Assembly (NCBI GenBank): GCA_964020155.1
Contig: OZ026554.1
Location: forward strand, 2,455,327 to 2,485,326
DNA from: Chondrilla cf. caribensis
Taxonomy: Eukaryota > Porifera > Demospongiae > Chondrillida > Chondrillidae
Direction: 5' to 3'
Length of the DNA: 30,000 nucleotides
Part shown: positions 9,958-19,695 of the stretch, in pieces
How the letters are laid out: every line of letters starts with the position of its first letter
Position numbering within the stretch: position 1 is the stretch's first letter
Position numbers and translations under genes: made by a program
The notes under the pieces: generated by a model
What the model was told of the DNA's origin: nothing
The model's input: only the letters and a program-made list of their open reading frames with translations
Databases searched by the model: none

Positions 9958-10044
9958 GCGTTACATACCGGAAGTCGAAATTAAAACAATAAAGGGCTAA
10001 AAATTTGAGGTTCATGAGCATCTCATAACTTTACTTACAATTTA

Positions 10045-10299
10045 ATGTGTTCGCCGTACCAATTCTGGAGACCTTCCTATGGGCCTGTATATATATACAA
10101 ATGCAAGAAAGAGATGGGAGATGAGAGACATTTCCTCACATCCTGTGAGGCCCTTCAAGATGAGAGATTTGATCTAGAACAACTAATGAAGAATGAGGAC
10201 GACAATCGTGAATTAAATGATGTGATGAAAAGATTGCATGAGAAGTCGATTGCTAGGATGGTTACGAGAATGTGGAATAGAAGAGATGAACTGTTATGA
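10045..10299 (+). pseudogene. Non-LTR retrotransposon 3' end (C-terminus of reverse transcriptase ORF)
   Basis: The frame includes CKKEMGDERHFLTSCEAL, a Cys-x(n)-DERHFL-x-x-C pattern typical of the zf-RVT-like zinc-binding tail after the reverse transcriptase of LINE-type ORF2 proteins. The last 84 residues are acidic/basic helical sequence with stop at 10297-10299. No RT catalytic domain precedes it, so the copy is 5'-truncated as is usual for LINEs. A short 3' UTR follows, ending in TCAGCACAA and a (TAA)n tail. Identification rests on motif shape and tail structure. Confidence 0.65.
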
Positions 10300-10357
10300 A
10301 TTGCTTTATTTATTGACTGTTGTATGTGCTATTTTGGGAGTCTCCCTATGTCAGCAC

Positions 10358-10392
10358 AATAATAATAATAATAATAATAATATATATATATG
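10358..10392. repeat. (TAA)n/(TA)n tail of the retrotransposon
   Basis: AATAATAATAATAATAATAA followed by TATATATATA lies 60 nt after the RT stop. Short trinucleotide tails of this kind terminate several non-LTR clades, which supports a genuine element end here. Confidence 0.75.
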
Positions 10393-10480
10393 TTCATACA
10401 TATATATTGTCCATAATTGTATGAAGTAATATACCTTTGTGTAAGGTAAAGTGAGCTAAACGTAATAGTTCTTGTGTGTT

Positions 10481-11437
10481 ATGGACAAGTTAGTCTGTAC
10501 GAATGGACAAATGGTCAATAAATCTTTGATTAGTGGGAATGACAGCAATGTAACAGAACAGGAAGACCCAGTTGGCTTTGGATATTACAGCTTGTTCATC
10601 TCCATATTCTTCATTGCATCAGTTGCCATCATCAACATTCTCCTGCTGGTGTCAATCGTAACTGCAAAAACTATCCCAGTTACAATCAGATTGGTCCTTG
10701 CAAACATTGTACTAGCCTGCATGCTACTCATTGCGGGAATCTTTGGCAATTCCATGATTACGGTCTTTCTTTCAGGTTTCCAATATCTCCCTCAGTCTGA
10801 GACAGTTTGCAGGATGGTTGTAATCCTTATATAGTCTGTGGAAGCTCGGCGAGGTGGTTACATATGGCTACCTTTGCTACAGTGCTTTATCTCCTTGTCC
10901 ATCATGGAAGAAAAAGGGTTAAATTCACCCCAACGGCTGTAGCCACTGTACCACACTTGATGCTAGGAGCTCAGCCTGTACTTGGTGTTATCTTCCTCGG
11001 GGGAACAGACTGCTTTCCTAGTGGGGTGGACGCTGTTACCTATGTATATGTTTTCTTCTGCCTCACCTTCTATGAGGGGGCACTTTCAGTATCAGTACAG
11101 AAATGGCTGTAATGAGTTTATGCTACATCAGGAAAAACACCATCACTAATAATACCAAACTCCTTAAAGCAATGTTTAAGTTCTCAATGTTTCTGCTCTT
11201 TGGAAACAGTGTGAACGTCACAGGAATCATGGTCCCCTTTACAGTTGCGGCATTCTATACCCTCTCTACCCTGAGGACCATTCTGCAACTATAACCAGAA
11301 TCCTCAGCTACGTTGAAGGTGTGTTCGTTCTTTTCTTACTACTCCCCACCCCGATATTCACGCTGCATGGTGTATGTAAGACCAGTGCAACAGCATCTCA
11401 AGCGAATCATCTGCCCTTGCTGTGCCACTAAGTCTTA
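10481..11437 (+). pseudogene. Intronless seven-transmembrane receptor (GPCR) with several frame changes
   Basis: The ATG at 10481 opens an N-terminus with NKS and NVT glycosylation motifs, followed by TM1 (SLFISIFFIASVAIINILLL) and TM2 (LVLANIVLACMLLIAGIFG). The frame hits TAG at 10832-10834, but GPCR sequence continues in another frame: TM3 (ARWLHMATFATVLYLL), a VHHGRKR sequence at the DRY position, TM4 and TM5. A further shift near 11095-11105 leads to intracellular loop 3 and TM6 (FSMFLLFGNSVNVTGIMVPF). Another near 11255-11290 leads to TM7 (VEGVFVLFLLLPTPIFTL), and a last one near 11366 leads to a tail with LKRIICPCCATKS, a likely helix 8 with palmitoylation cysteines. At least four shifts argue for a pseudogene, though assembly indels are possible. 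The fold is clear; ligand and subfamily are not. Confidence 0.75.
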
Positions 11438-12278
11438 AACGTAGAGCGTGCTTTTATAAACGCGTAGCTTACGTGTACGGAATCTTCGCCTCGCGTGTTT
11501 GGAGGTGTCGGGGATTCGACTATAAAAGGGGTGGTGGTTACACACCATGAAAACATTATTGAGCGCGAGTTTCAAACGGACGCAAAGAAGCTCTCTTCTA
11601 AAAAGGCTTCTTTTCGTCCTAACGATAGCTGTTAACAAGCATTAACAATGATAAAAAGAACAAAGCACGTTTATACACTAAACAATTGATTTTGATCTTT
11701 GTTGTTCGCTTTTCCAAGCAGAAATTTTACTTTTCGAAGAAATTGACGAATTGTATGCCTCGAATGGCTTACCATCCGCTAGCTGGCTGGAATAGCTGTA
11801 GAAGAAGAGAATTCCTTCGCTACACGGCACGAAAAAAGACGGTGGAGTGTCACTGTGTGTTATCACGGCTACTCAAGTTGAGTGGTGTCAGCTGAATCGT
11901 TCGAAAGTGAATTTTTTCTCGAATAAATCTGATCTAAGCTGACGCCCGACGATTTTGAACCTTACTTTCTCCCGAACAGAACCGCCAAAGCTTCTCCGTG
12001 CCTCCTTTAGAGCAATTTTCTTCCCGTGTATACTTCCTCGTAAGGGTAACACGTAATGCCACATTTTGATACCGATTTTTTACGGAAATACCGTGTTATT
12101 ATTACTATTGTGTGTTCATACAATTTCTATTACACTTTGGAGAATTTGTATTGTGTAGAGCACGAGTTAATGTATATTGTTTCTTCTCGAGGGAGAAGCA
12201 TTAGGCGGCCATTTTGTTCCGTAAACTCCGTAAACGTGTGACCACCCCCCCCTTTTATATGCGCGCTCTACGTTTAAG
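11434..12278. mobile_element. 845-bp TIR element flanked by TTAA, copy 1
   Basis: CTTAAACGTAGAGCGTGC (11434-11451) and GCGCGCTCTACGTTTAAG (12261-12278) are terminal inverted repeats. If the TTAA in each end is the duplicated target, the element proper runs from ACGTAGAGCG to its complement, as for TTAA-specific (piggyBac-type) elements, though the termini lack that group's usual C-rich start. No transposase is encoded. The interior (11484-11640, 12040-12240) matches 18020-18180 and 18570-18780. The left end overlaps the stop codon of the GPCR frame. Confidence 0.75.
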
Positions 12279-13300
12279 TATTGGCACATCCACAAGGCAG
12301 GCATCAACCCATAATTAATGTTCATTAATGTTCTATAAACCAAAATTAATACTTTTTTTTCTTTTAGAATTGTATACTGTATTCTTACATTGATTTAGTA
12401 TTATTGATAGTTATTGAACTACAACAGCTTGATACACCACATCACAAATACAGTATCATTAATTTTGATTCATCATTAAATTTGATTATACTGAGAATAA
12501 ATTAAATCTGATTTATGCATATAATTGTATAATAGATATTATATAGTCATATTATATTTCAGAAAGAATTTGGAACCTATACACATACATGTATGTAAAA
12601 TTGCAATAATTTTGAACATTCACCCCAAGATACCATTTTGAAAAGGGAACTAAAATGTCAGATCAGATTTAAAATCTGCAGCTGCACATGTAATGGTATT
12701 CGTTCAGTAGAGTTGAAAGCATGTTCACACAATATACATTAGACTTGATGGGTGAGGGCTGGGCATTGGTTCCTAACACTGCGAAGAAATTATCCTAATT
12801 CTAAATCACTATGGTCTCCACATCTGAAGGAGTACGTTATTTGAGATGATTGTGCAATGTCATGCATTAAAGAATGAAGTGAATCAAAATCACTCAGTAC
12901 ACAATGCATCCTATAGCAATGTGCTCTGTATGTAGCTGCATATTATCCATTGACAAGCATAATATAATATTAAATAATAGACTTTGACTTTGCATTGGAC
13001 AATTCCATAGAAAACCAATTCATGAATAGCTTACAGGAGACTAGCTAATGTCACCTTCAAGTTGGTTTATGTACATACGTTAGATCTTACAAAATATAAC
13101 ATACATATACATATTATACTTCGCGCCCCCGTGACTCGAGCAATAAATACGCCAATGCACACTTGGGCGTACTGTAACTGACTTGTTGTGGGCGCTTATT
13201 TGAATTTCCATTCGAAGACGCATTTCATTCTTAGCTCCTGTTCTTCTATTTTCTCATTCGCGATGTTATTCGAGAGATGCAAAAATAACCCTTCCTCATA
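12279..13300. other. About 1 kb AT-rich DNA without a supported gene
   Basis: Runs of AT-rich sequence with no open frame of note on either strand. I saw no RNA gene or repeat structure beyond scattered short A/T tracts. Confidence 0.5.
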
Positions 13301-13301
13301 A

Positions 13302-13450
13302 ACAAGTAATTCTACCTCCCCCTGCACTTGGGCGGCGTCTCTTCTAAGTTAAGAACCTTCGATATTCTATTCGGCGAATCCGTTGCGCTCGAATTCCACC
13401 CGAATTTTTCACTCTCGGTGATTCGAAATCAGCATGTTGCCGCTGTTGCG
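13302..13450. repeat. Degraded relative of the 9091-9270 repeat
   Basis: AAGTAATTC, a TGGGCGGCGTCTCTTCTAAG block, AGAACCTTCG and GTGATTCGAAATC occur in the same order as around 9091-9260. The hairpin itself is no longer intact. The 68-codon frame here (13328-13534) is probably incidental. Confidence 0.5.
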
Positions 13451-13816
13451 ATGGGTATTCAGCGTTCGCGTGTGTGGGTGTTAGCATCCGAAAAGCAGTT
13501 AGACATCATGGACATTTTGCTGGCTTTTATATAGGAACCTTCGAATTCGTGGATTTCTTATCTTTAAATAATTTGTACTTACTGTATTGCGTGGACGTTC
13601 TTCAAAGACGCCGCCAGTGCAATATATTTGATATTGCATTGTTTACAATGCAATATTAAATAAGCGCCTATGCGTAAACATGTTTTTTCAATTATTGGAT
13701 TCATAATTAACAAAATAACAGTTACCAAACAACATGTACACTCAATAACACTGTGCTGAGATTATAACTAAGTACAATAGAACAATTCGTATAATACATT
13801 AGAGTATTGTTGTACA

Positions 13817-14152
13817 TTAACAGTTAATGAAGTAGTTTACGTCGACATAGCGTAATTGTTCCTCTGGATTGAAATTGGGCTTCTGCTGAAAAATGTTCAC
13901 AACACATCCTTGGGACGAACAACCTTGAAATGCTGCAGAAATCTTGCTGGTATACGGTAGATTAGCCACGAAACTTAGAGGCGAACGATTCACACGGGAT
14001 CTTTGTAGTAGTTTAGAGACGATCAACTCCTGTTCCACCGTAGTTGTTGTAGTTGCTTCATGTTTTTTGTCGTCACTGAAACTAAAATCAAATTGGTTTT
14101 CACAACGAGAGCACTTTCCTTTAGAGCGAGAGGGAGTAGCTTCATTTACCAT
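13817..14152 (-). CDS. Hypothetical 111-aa protein, possibly a first exon
   Basis: On the minus strand the ATG at 14152 has a good context (GAGAACAATGG). The frame encodes a Ser/Lys-rich start with KCSRCENQF (a CxxC pair), a Thr run, a basic middle (LLQRSRVNRSP), a second cysteine pair (GCSSQGC) and FNPEEQLRYVD. It has no signal peptide or membrane segment. A possible donor (GAC|GTAAAC) follows RYVD, so the last residues may be intron. I do not recognise a family. The two CxxC-like pairs could bind zinc, and a transposon-derived exon is possible. Confidence 0.35.
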   Translation of the reverse strand: MVNEATPSRSKGKCSRCENQFDFSFSDDKKHEATTTTTVEQELIVSKLLQRSRVNRSPLSFVANLPYTSKISAAFQGCSSQGCVVNIFQQKPNFNPEEQLRYVDVNYFINC

Positions 14153-14222
14153 TGTTCTCGAACTAGAACCGTAGATACCTACCAGAAACTATAGTATCTA
14201 AGGTTATTTTCATAGGCGATTT

Positions 14223-14471
14223 TTAGTCAAATTCGATCGAGAGCGAATAGAAAGTCAGAACTTCAGTCTTTTCATAATTCCTATCGTTCAAATTTACAAT
14301 AAGCCAGTTATCACTCGGATTACAAACATAACACAACGGCAACTTCTTACACATACATGCATGTTCGTATACATAAGATGCAATGCATACATGATCATGA
14401 CTGCTTTTATCAACACTCCCGAAATCAAACAAATCATCCCAACAACAGTCGGAAACATCGCAGTCCAGAAT
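14223..14471 (-). CDS. Candidate last exon, Cys-rich tail (minus strand)
   Basis: After a minus-strand AG acceptor near 14472 a phase-1 frame reads ILDCDVSDCCWDDLFDFGS and continues through HACMCKKLPLCYVCNPSDNW to a stop at 14223-14225. The Cys-rich, acidic composition and the length look protein-like. It may end the multi-pass gene whose exons lie at 14559-15713, but the linking donor (about the CGT T|GTGAAT site near 14575) is weak. No family recognised. Confidence 0.3.
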   Translation of the reverse strand: MLDCDVSDCCWDDLFDFGSVDKSSHDHVCIASYVYEHACMCKKLPLCYVCNPSDNWLIVNLNDRNYEKTEVLTFYSLSIEFD

Positions 14472-14558
14472 GCCTACTCAACAATATTGTTTGTATACGT
14501 AAGGTGCAATGCATATGGTCATGGCAATCAAACCCATGCTGGGACTGCGTACTGTGTC

Positions 14559-15713
14559 TCAGAATCCCATTGATTCACAACGACAATAGTCGGCAAAGGT
14601 GACATAAAATAGATGAAAGTTGCACAACATTGCTAACCCCAACCCAACCAGAAGTTCACTCCCAAGCATTCCATCACAAAAAATGCGCATTACACACAGT
14701 TGGACTAAAAAATGATATAAAAAGCTCTTGCCCTTCAGACTACAGCCTAATATAGAGTTATCGGATTAATACATAGGTTAATTTTAGTGTATAGGCATAA
14801 GCACTCCATGGTATCATAGAGTCTGTGGTATATGTACATACCAGACAATGCACTTCTGGTGAGGGTATGCATAATACTCACAGGCTGCTTCAGACAAAAA
14901 TGGTTTAGAGGCTGACAGTGAACACGTCAATGATCCAAACATCACCTGTAGGAAGGGAAAAAAGGTCAACTATGGAATATCAGCAGAAATGGCACAAAAT
15001 GGATTCCATCCATTGCTTTATGAAGTAAACAACTATAACAACCAAATTGTATGCTATAATTGAGAGAATGCTAACACTTAAAATTATACATTGTATGTAC
15101 TGTATGTATGTATTTATGTAGTATAATATATATATATATATATATACGTATATATATAAGTAGATGTTGTGTGTAACATAATTATGCCTTATATTATACT
15201 AAAACCACACAACACAGTACGTTATGTGTCTATGCAGTATACACAGTTTATAATTGATGTACATGTGAGTACACGAGTACATCTACAAATAAATTCAATT
15301 ATGTTATTACATTGTGAAGTTTGACAAGGAATTATAACCATGTTAGGCTACATGTTGGAAGAAATTTGAATCAAGGTTATGGGTCAATGTAAAAGTGGCC
15401 TTTGTTCGCAAGTAGGATACAGGCCTTCAACAGAATGGAACAATCGCTCATTCCCATTCTGAGAATGTGTATGTTTTGTGGCAAAGCGGTAGGAAGGGAC
15501 GCTGAAAGTACACAACAAATGCAAAAATATGCAATAGTTGTACCCCTCCTTCGACGCCGCACATACTTTCTGAGCTAACAAGCATCAAGATACTTACCAA
15601 ATGAATGAGGAAACTTGCAGAACCAACAAGCCTCAGAATATTTACAGAACAAAAGAAGAAATTTGCCGAACCAACAAGGCTTAGAATGGTTATGGTTTCT
15701 TCTGATAGATAAT
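14559..15713 (-). CDS. Probable multi-pass membrane protein, partial minus-strand gene
   Basis: Three exons were proposed by eye. 15598-15713 follows a strong acceptor (TTTGTTTCTCAG) and ends at TTG|GTAAGT. 14882-14945 follows a polypyrimidine tract and TACAG and ends at CCT|GTGAGT. 14559-14704 follows TTTTTTAG. Phases match (1-0, 0-1, 1-). The product reads YLSEETITILSLVGSANFFF, then ILRLVGSASFLIHL, then VMFGSLTCSLSASKPFLSEA, then a hydrophobic ELLVGLGLAMLC segment and a Cys-containing end. That is three or more hydrophobic segments, so a multi-pass protein is likely, perhaps a divergent 7TM receptor. Upstream exons were not found. A repeated LVGSAxF motif gives about 17-residue periodicity. 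Confidence 0.42.
15127..15160. repeat. Short (TA)n tract
   Basis: TA units interrupted by CG (TATATACGTATATATA). It lies in a putative minus-strand intron between the candidate exons at 14882-14945 and 15598-15713. Confidence 0.9.
15573..15700. repeat. Three imperfect repeats of about 50 bp
   Basis: On the plus strand CTAACAAGCATCAAGATACT (15574), CCAACAAGCCTCAGAATATT (15623) and CCAACAAGGCTTAGAATGGT (15671) recur at 48-50 bp spacing. On the minus strand they encode the repeated LVGSA-type helix of the putative membrane protein, so they may reflect internal duplication of a coding segment. Confidence 0.6.
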
Positions 15714-15807
15714 CTGAGAAACAAAGTTTGTCAATCCCGGGCCCGTCGAGAACGTCGAACAATGGCTCAAACCGTACATTCCCAGGAATACAGATGAGAA
15801 TATACAA

Positions 15808-16425
15808 TGAGCATCTAATAATGTCTATTGATCAATAAATTATTATTACAAATCAAAACGGGCTACATCACGTCAGTGTTGTACCCTAGTACATCGCTAA
15901 TGTACTCCAGTCAGTCCTTTTGATCTTAAGTGACAATATCACCAATCAGGATGCATATAACTATGTAGCTCACTCACATACATATTTTGTATAATAGTAA
16001 ACATACATACAAAGTACTGTGCGTGTATCAAATTCCAGATTCCGTGTGGTATTCCCATTGAGTCAAAGAATCAAATTTCAAAGGTTCTTGGTATATGACC
16101 AAATTCTTGTTATTATTATTACTAGCAAATTCTTACTTATTGCCTATGTCGTTGGGCATTATCAGGCGACAATAAATACAATGTGTGTATTTTATAATGA
16201 TATTTTAGAATAAAAACTAATGTCAATTATTCACCACCATCTATTTAGACACGTGAAAATAGCTACGTATTTATTGAAAACTAGAGCCTCAGGACCTATT
16301 GACTTCCAATAAACACTATTTCATGTACATACCATTATACGTAATCACTCTCACTAAGTGAGATCCTTCTTTGCATTTACGGCATTCTGCCAGAAATGAT
16401 GAAAAAATACGAACATAATCTACTG
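15808..16425. other. AT-rich stretch without a supported gene
   Basis: Only short frames occur. It could contain 5' exons or promoter of the minus-strand gene at 14559-15713, but none could be supported. Confidence 0.4.
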
Positions 16426-16429
16426 TACA

Positions 16430-16738
16430 ATGGGGCAATTACATCAGCTCTTGAACAGACTTCACCATAGAATGGAGAAACTATTAAGAACACGGAAAAC
16501 ATCAGTGCTGATAGGTATATACATAGCAGTCGCTACAATACTGTTAGCGATATTATCAACATTCATTATTAGTGTCACTCCCTTGTTTAGTACTTTTAGA
16601 AAATGGCAAAACTACTATGGATTTCCATGTGAATCCTTGGAATCTGTACATCTCTGGCATGTACCACACATACCTGTTGTTATTGTCCTACAGTACAGCC
16701 AACATGCTTCAGGGCATCACGAACAGATAAAATACTAG
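16430..16738 (+). CDS. Hypothetical 102-aa protein with one membrane segment
   Basis: The ATG at 16430 opens a basic, helical N-terminus (HHRMEKLLRTRK) followed by a long hydrophobic stretch (VLIGIYIAVATILLAILSTF) and a C-terminal part with one Cys and several His. The positive-inside rule suggests a type II orientation (N-terminus cytosolic). There are no introns, neighbours or family clues. It may be the first exon of a larger gene or chance. The opposite strand also has short frames, but none with comparable hydrophobic pattern. Confidence 0.35.
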   Translation: MGQLHQLLNRLHHRMEKLLRTRKTSVLIGIYIAVATILLAILSTFIISVTPLFSTFRKWQNYYGFPCESLESVHLWHVPHIPVVIVLQYSQHASGHHEQIKY

Positions 16739-17100
16739 TTGATTGGTGTAGGGGTGATGCTATCACCCCTTATCTTCACACCTGCTAAGCATATTCATAA
16801 TGGCTTATCTGATATCCTGTACAGAATTTTTTAGTATGCATACTATAGTGCATACATATGTATGTATGTACAATGTGTATGTGTGTACACTTCACTGTTG
16901 AAACATATATTATATATACTGTACTAAAACAAATCACTATACATTTATACATGTAACCTACAGTATACATCTATATACATGTCTACGTCAATCATATATA
17001 CATACACGTCATCAAATGGTTTTGTGGTCATAGAAGAACCTAGTCGACCTGAAGCGAATAGGCAGAGTGGGGATCGGGAGAAATCACACCAAAGTCCACA

Positions 17101-17160
17101 ATGAAGAAACACCACTTTATCACAGATAGTAAGCAACAGGAACACAATGTCATAGTGGAG
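17101..17160 (+). CDS. Possible short exon before a consensus donor
   Basis: ATG at 17101 opens MKKHHFITDSKQQEHNVIVE and ends at a near-perfect donor (GAGG|GTAAGT, phase 1), the same phase used by the receptor genes nearby. There is no hydrophobic signal peptide. An overlapping frame (17031-17103) gives a hydrophilic tail-like EEPSRPEANRQSG peptide after a CATAG acceptor. Either may be chance; kept as a low-confidence lead. Confidence 0.2.
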
Positions 17161-17169
17161 GGTAAGTAG

Positions 17170-18015
17170 GTACCACACATATAATTTTAGTATTCATTTT
17201 ATGCACATCACGTAAAAAATGTGTAAATTATTCATATACCTTTGGATATTTCCGTAGTATGTTCAGTCTCTGCCTTTCAAAGTCACTGACACAAATTATA
17301 TCACCAGTATTCTTGGTCTTCTGATCTAACCGTGATATAGAGAGGTAGAATATGGTACACACAGTGCTTACAGTGTAAACATCACACTTGTACAAGTGTT
17401 TAGAGTAAAAAAATATGGGTCAGATCTGTATTTTTTGGGGTCTCTGGATATTCCGGTGTGGTAGAGTTTGGAAGAAGTAGAGAAACCTCTTGTGAGGGTT
17501 TAGAGGGGGCAATTCCTGGTATATGTAGTGAGATTTAAGGAAGGACAATCAGTATGGCAGGTATGTAACAGCTTTCACTATGCCATTTCTGGTCTGACTG
17601 TCTGCAAAAATTGACAAATAGCTGTTGGATTGTTAGTTGTGAGCTTCCCCCCTCTTCTACATACCTCGGTGAGAGGGTTTTTTAGACTGGGAAACCACAA
17701 CCTCCCAGGTCAAAGTAACAGCATAAATACACCAATGGAGGTTTAAATGATATCCAAACTGCTGTTTCCTATTACGTGTTCATCTTACTGTTGATCTCAC
17801 GGTTTTCTCCTCATACTGTATTGTATTAGCATTTAGAATATAATCCCTTTGTAGGTTGCTACTTTACCATGAAAGGTTATGTTCGAATACATTGATCGAT
17901 CTTGACTTGACATTTGAATGTATAATGTTATCGAGGTGAGTGCTCCTAGTTTTTCCCCATACTGTGCTATCTATGTAATATATGTATGGCCTACACTGGT
18001 CCTTCAGGAAGATTG
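17170..18015. other. No gene recognised
   Basis: Moderately GT-rich with several short C/T or G runs (17440-17710). No convincing frame or RNA gene. Confidence 0.45.
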
Positions 18016-18290
18016 CATATGAACAACAGTTTTGTCCTTGCGAGTTTCGAGGTGCAGGGGATTTGACTATGGGGGGGGTACACACTGTGAAAACCAAATT
18101 GAGCGCGAGTTTCAAACGGACGCAAAAAAGCTTTCTTGTAAAAGGCTTCTTTTTGTCCTAACAATAGCTGTTAACAAGCATATAACAAAGAAAAAGATGA
18201 AACAAAGGACATATTATATTCTCTGCACAATTGACTTCGTTCGTGGTTGTTAGGTTTCAAAGCCATAGGAATATTCTCGATAAATCTATC

Positions 18291-18383
18291 ATGGCTAGAA
18301 GTGCCTCGGGCGACTTACCTCCCTCTAGGAGACGTAGAATAGCCGAAAAAGAAGACGAAACCTTGTTTCCCTCGCTAGATTGA
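18291..18383 (+). CDS. 30-aa ORF inside the TIR element
   Basis: ATG in a good context (TATCATGGC) opens MARSASGDLPPSRRRRIAEK and stops at 18381-18383. The basic RRRR cluster resembles the start of a DNA-binding protein or nuclear localisation signal. It may be a remnant first exon of an element-encoded gene. It is not preserved in the other copy. Confidence 0.2.
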   Translation: MARSASGDLPPSRRRRIAEKEDETLFPSLD

Positions 18384-18797
18384 AACGGAGAACGCGATAG
18401 CATTTGTTACTACTGTTGTAGTGCTCATTGCGTCGGATCTGTTAACGTATGCCCGATTTCTACGAGGGTTAGCAGCTGATCAACGATCTCAATCTCGCTC
18501 TTAAGGTAACTAAGTCACCTAAACATCTTCGCGTCTGCATATTTGCTGAATCCTTCACGTTTACACTTCCTCGTAAGGGTAACTCGTAAATAGGCACAGC
18601 CGTAGGGATTTGTTTACAGAAATACCGTGTTATTAACACTATTGTATGCTTATATTATCTCCATTGCGTTATAGAGAATTTGTATTGTGTGTACCACGAG
18701 TTAATGCAGTATATTGTTTCTTCTCGCGGGAGCAGTATTAGGCGGCCATTTTGTTCCGTAAACTCCGTAAACGTGTAGACACAGAAACGGTAACAAA

Positions 18798-18857
18798 ATG
18801 TCAGTAAAACGAAAGCAACAGTCCATAAAAGAAAGTATACGCGCGCTCCACGTTTAA
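18798..18857 (+). CDS. Truncated start of a possible DNA-binding/transposase gene
   Basis: MSVKRKQQSIKESIRALHV runs into the terminal repeat, whose TTAA supplies the stop. A start of the form KRKQQSI is common in genes with BED/TTF zinc fingers and hAT-like domains (family memory only). The upstream GGCGGCCATTTTGTTCCG block looks promoter- or leader-like. The element may have captured, or been built from, a gene's 5' end. Confidence 0.25.
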   Translation: MSVKRKQQSIKESIRALHV

Positions 18858-19004
18858 GAAATGTGCTAGACTAAGTGTGTATATATACGTAGCAGTGGCA
18901 CAGTTAGACAGATCCGTACCACTTGGGAGTTGTATGTAAACCTTAAACGAATATATGGAAATGATTTGCATATTGAGTACATAATGGCCAATGGAATGTT
19001 CTGG

Positions 19005-19145
19005 ATAGTCTTGTGTAACACAGACTGTAATCTCGCCTCCATTTTTTATTATGACGTCACCGGTGTCGGTGACCGGGTGACGTCATATTAAAAAAAAACA
19101 TAAAAATGGAGGCGAGATTGCAGTCTGTGTTACATGAGACTATTA
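19005..19145. mobile_element. 141-bp foldback element with two CRE palindromes
   Basis: The arms begin ATAGTCTTGTGTAACACAGA and end with the reverse complement, TGTGTTACATGAGACTAT. They pair over some 60 bp including TAATCTCGCCTCCATTTTT and GTCACCGG. TGACGTCA, the full CREB/ATF palindrome, occurs in each arm (19052-19059, 19078-19085). The element ends 5 nt before the start codon at 19151, so it occupies the promoter or 5' UTR of the receptor gene there. Confidence 0.85.
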
Positions 19146-19150
19146 TCTGG

Positions 19151-19540
19151 ATGAAGCCAATGACTAGGCAGATTGTACTCTTTATCATACTTATTGGTTA
19201 TGTGGAAGGTAAGTAACACTCAATGTTTCTATGTGTAAGTACACAAGGTATATTGGCACTGTCTAGACTAATAAATGCATTATGCGTATTGTGTGGTCCT
19301 ATGTCTACCTTTATCAAAATTGTTTTCATATAGAAGCATTTTTCCAATACTATGTCAGCGAAAGACAAACACTGAATTGTCATGGGATTACTTGATAACA
19401 GAGTTCAGGCATAAAATGTACAGTATGGATGTCAGCTAGACTGATTTGTATACAGGGAAATCTCTTAATAACGGACACATCTGAATTAGCCATTTTACCC
19501 ATGTAGAGGGATTATCCATGCACTCTAACTAACTGTGTGT

Positions 19541-19628
<88 letters not shown>

Positions 19629-19633
19629 TGCGC

Positions 19634-19695
<62 letters not shown>

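Larger units (their letters stand above)
18022..18858. mobile_element. TTAA-type TIR element, copy 2 (left end missing)
   Basis: The interior from GAGTTTCGAGGTG onward parallels 11495-11640 (shared GAGCGCGAGTTTCAAACGGA) and again 12030-12240 (shared GGCGGCCATTTTGTTCCGTA). The right end GCGCGCTCCACGTTTAAG matches the other copy's terminal repeat with one change. The first 50 or so bases of copy 1, including the left terminal repeat, are absent. Compared with copy 1 it has about 60 extra bases just inside the right end. No intact transposase is encoded. Confidence 0.7.

Noticed and set aside
13944..14174. Plus-strand frame of 76 codons
   Set aside because: Overlaps the better-supported minus-strand ORF with a good start context.
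16945..17178. Minus-strand hydrophobic frame
   Set aside because: No ATG or splice signals fit; the plus strand has a near-perfect donor at 17161 instead.
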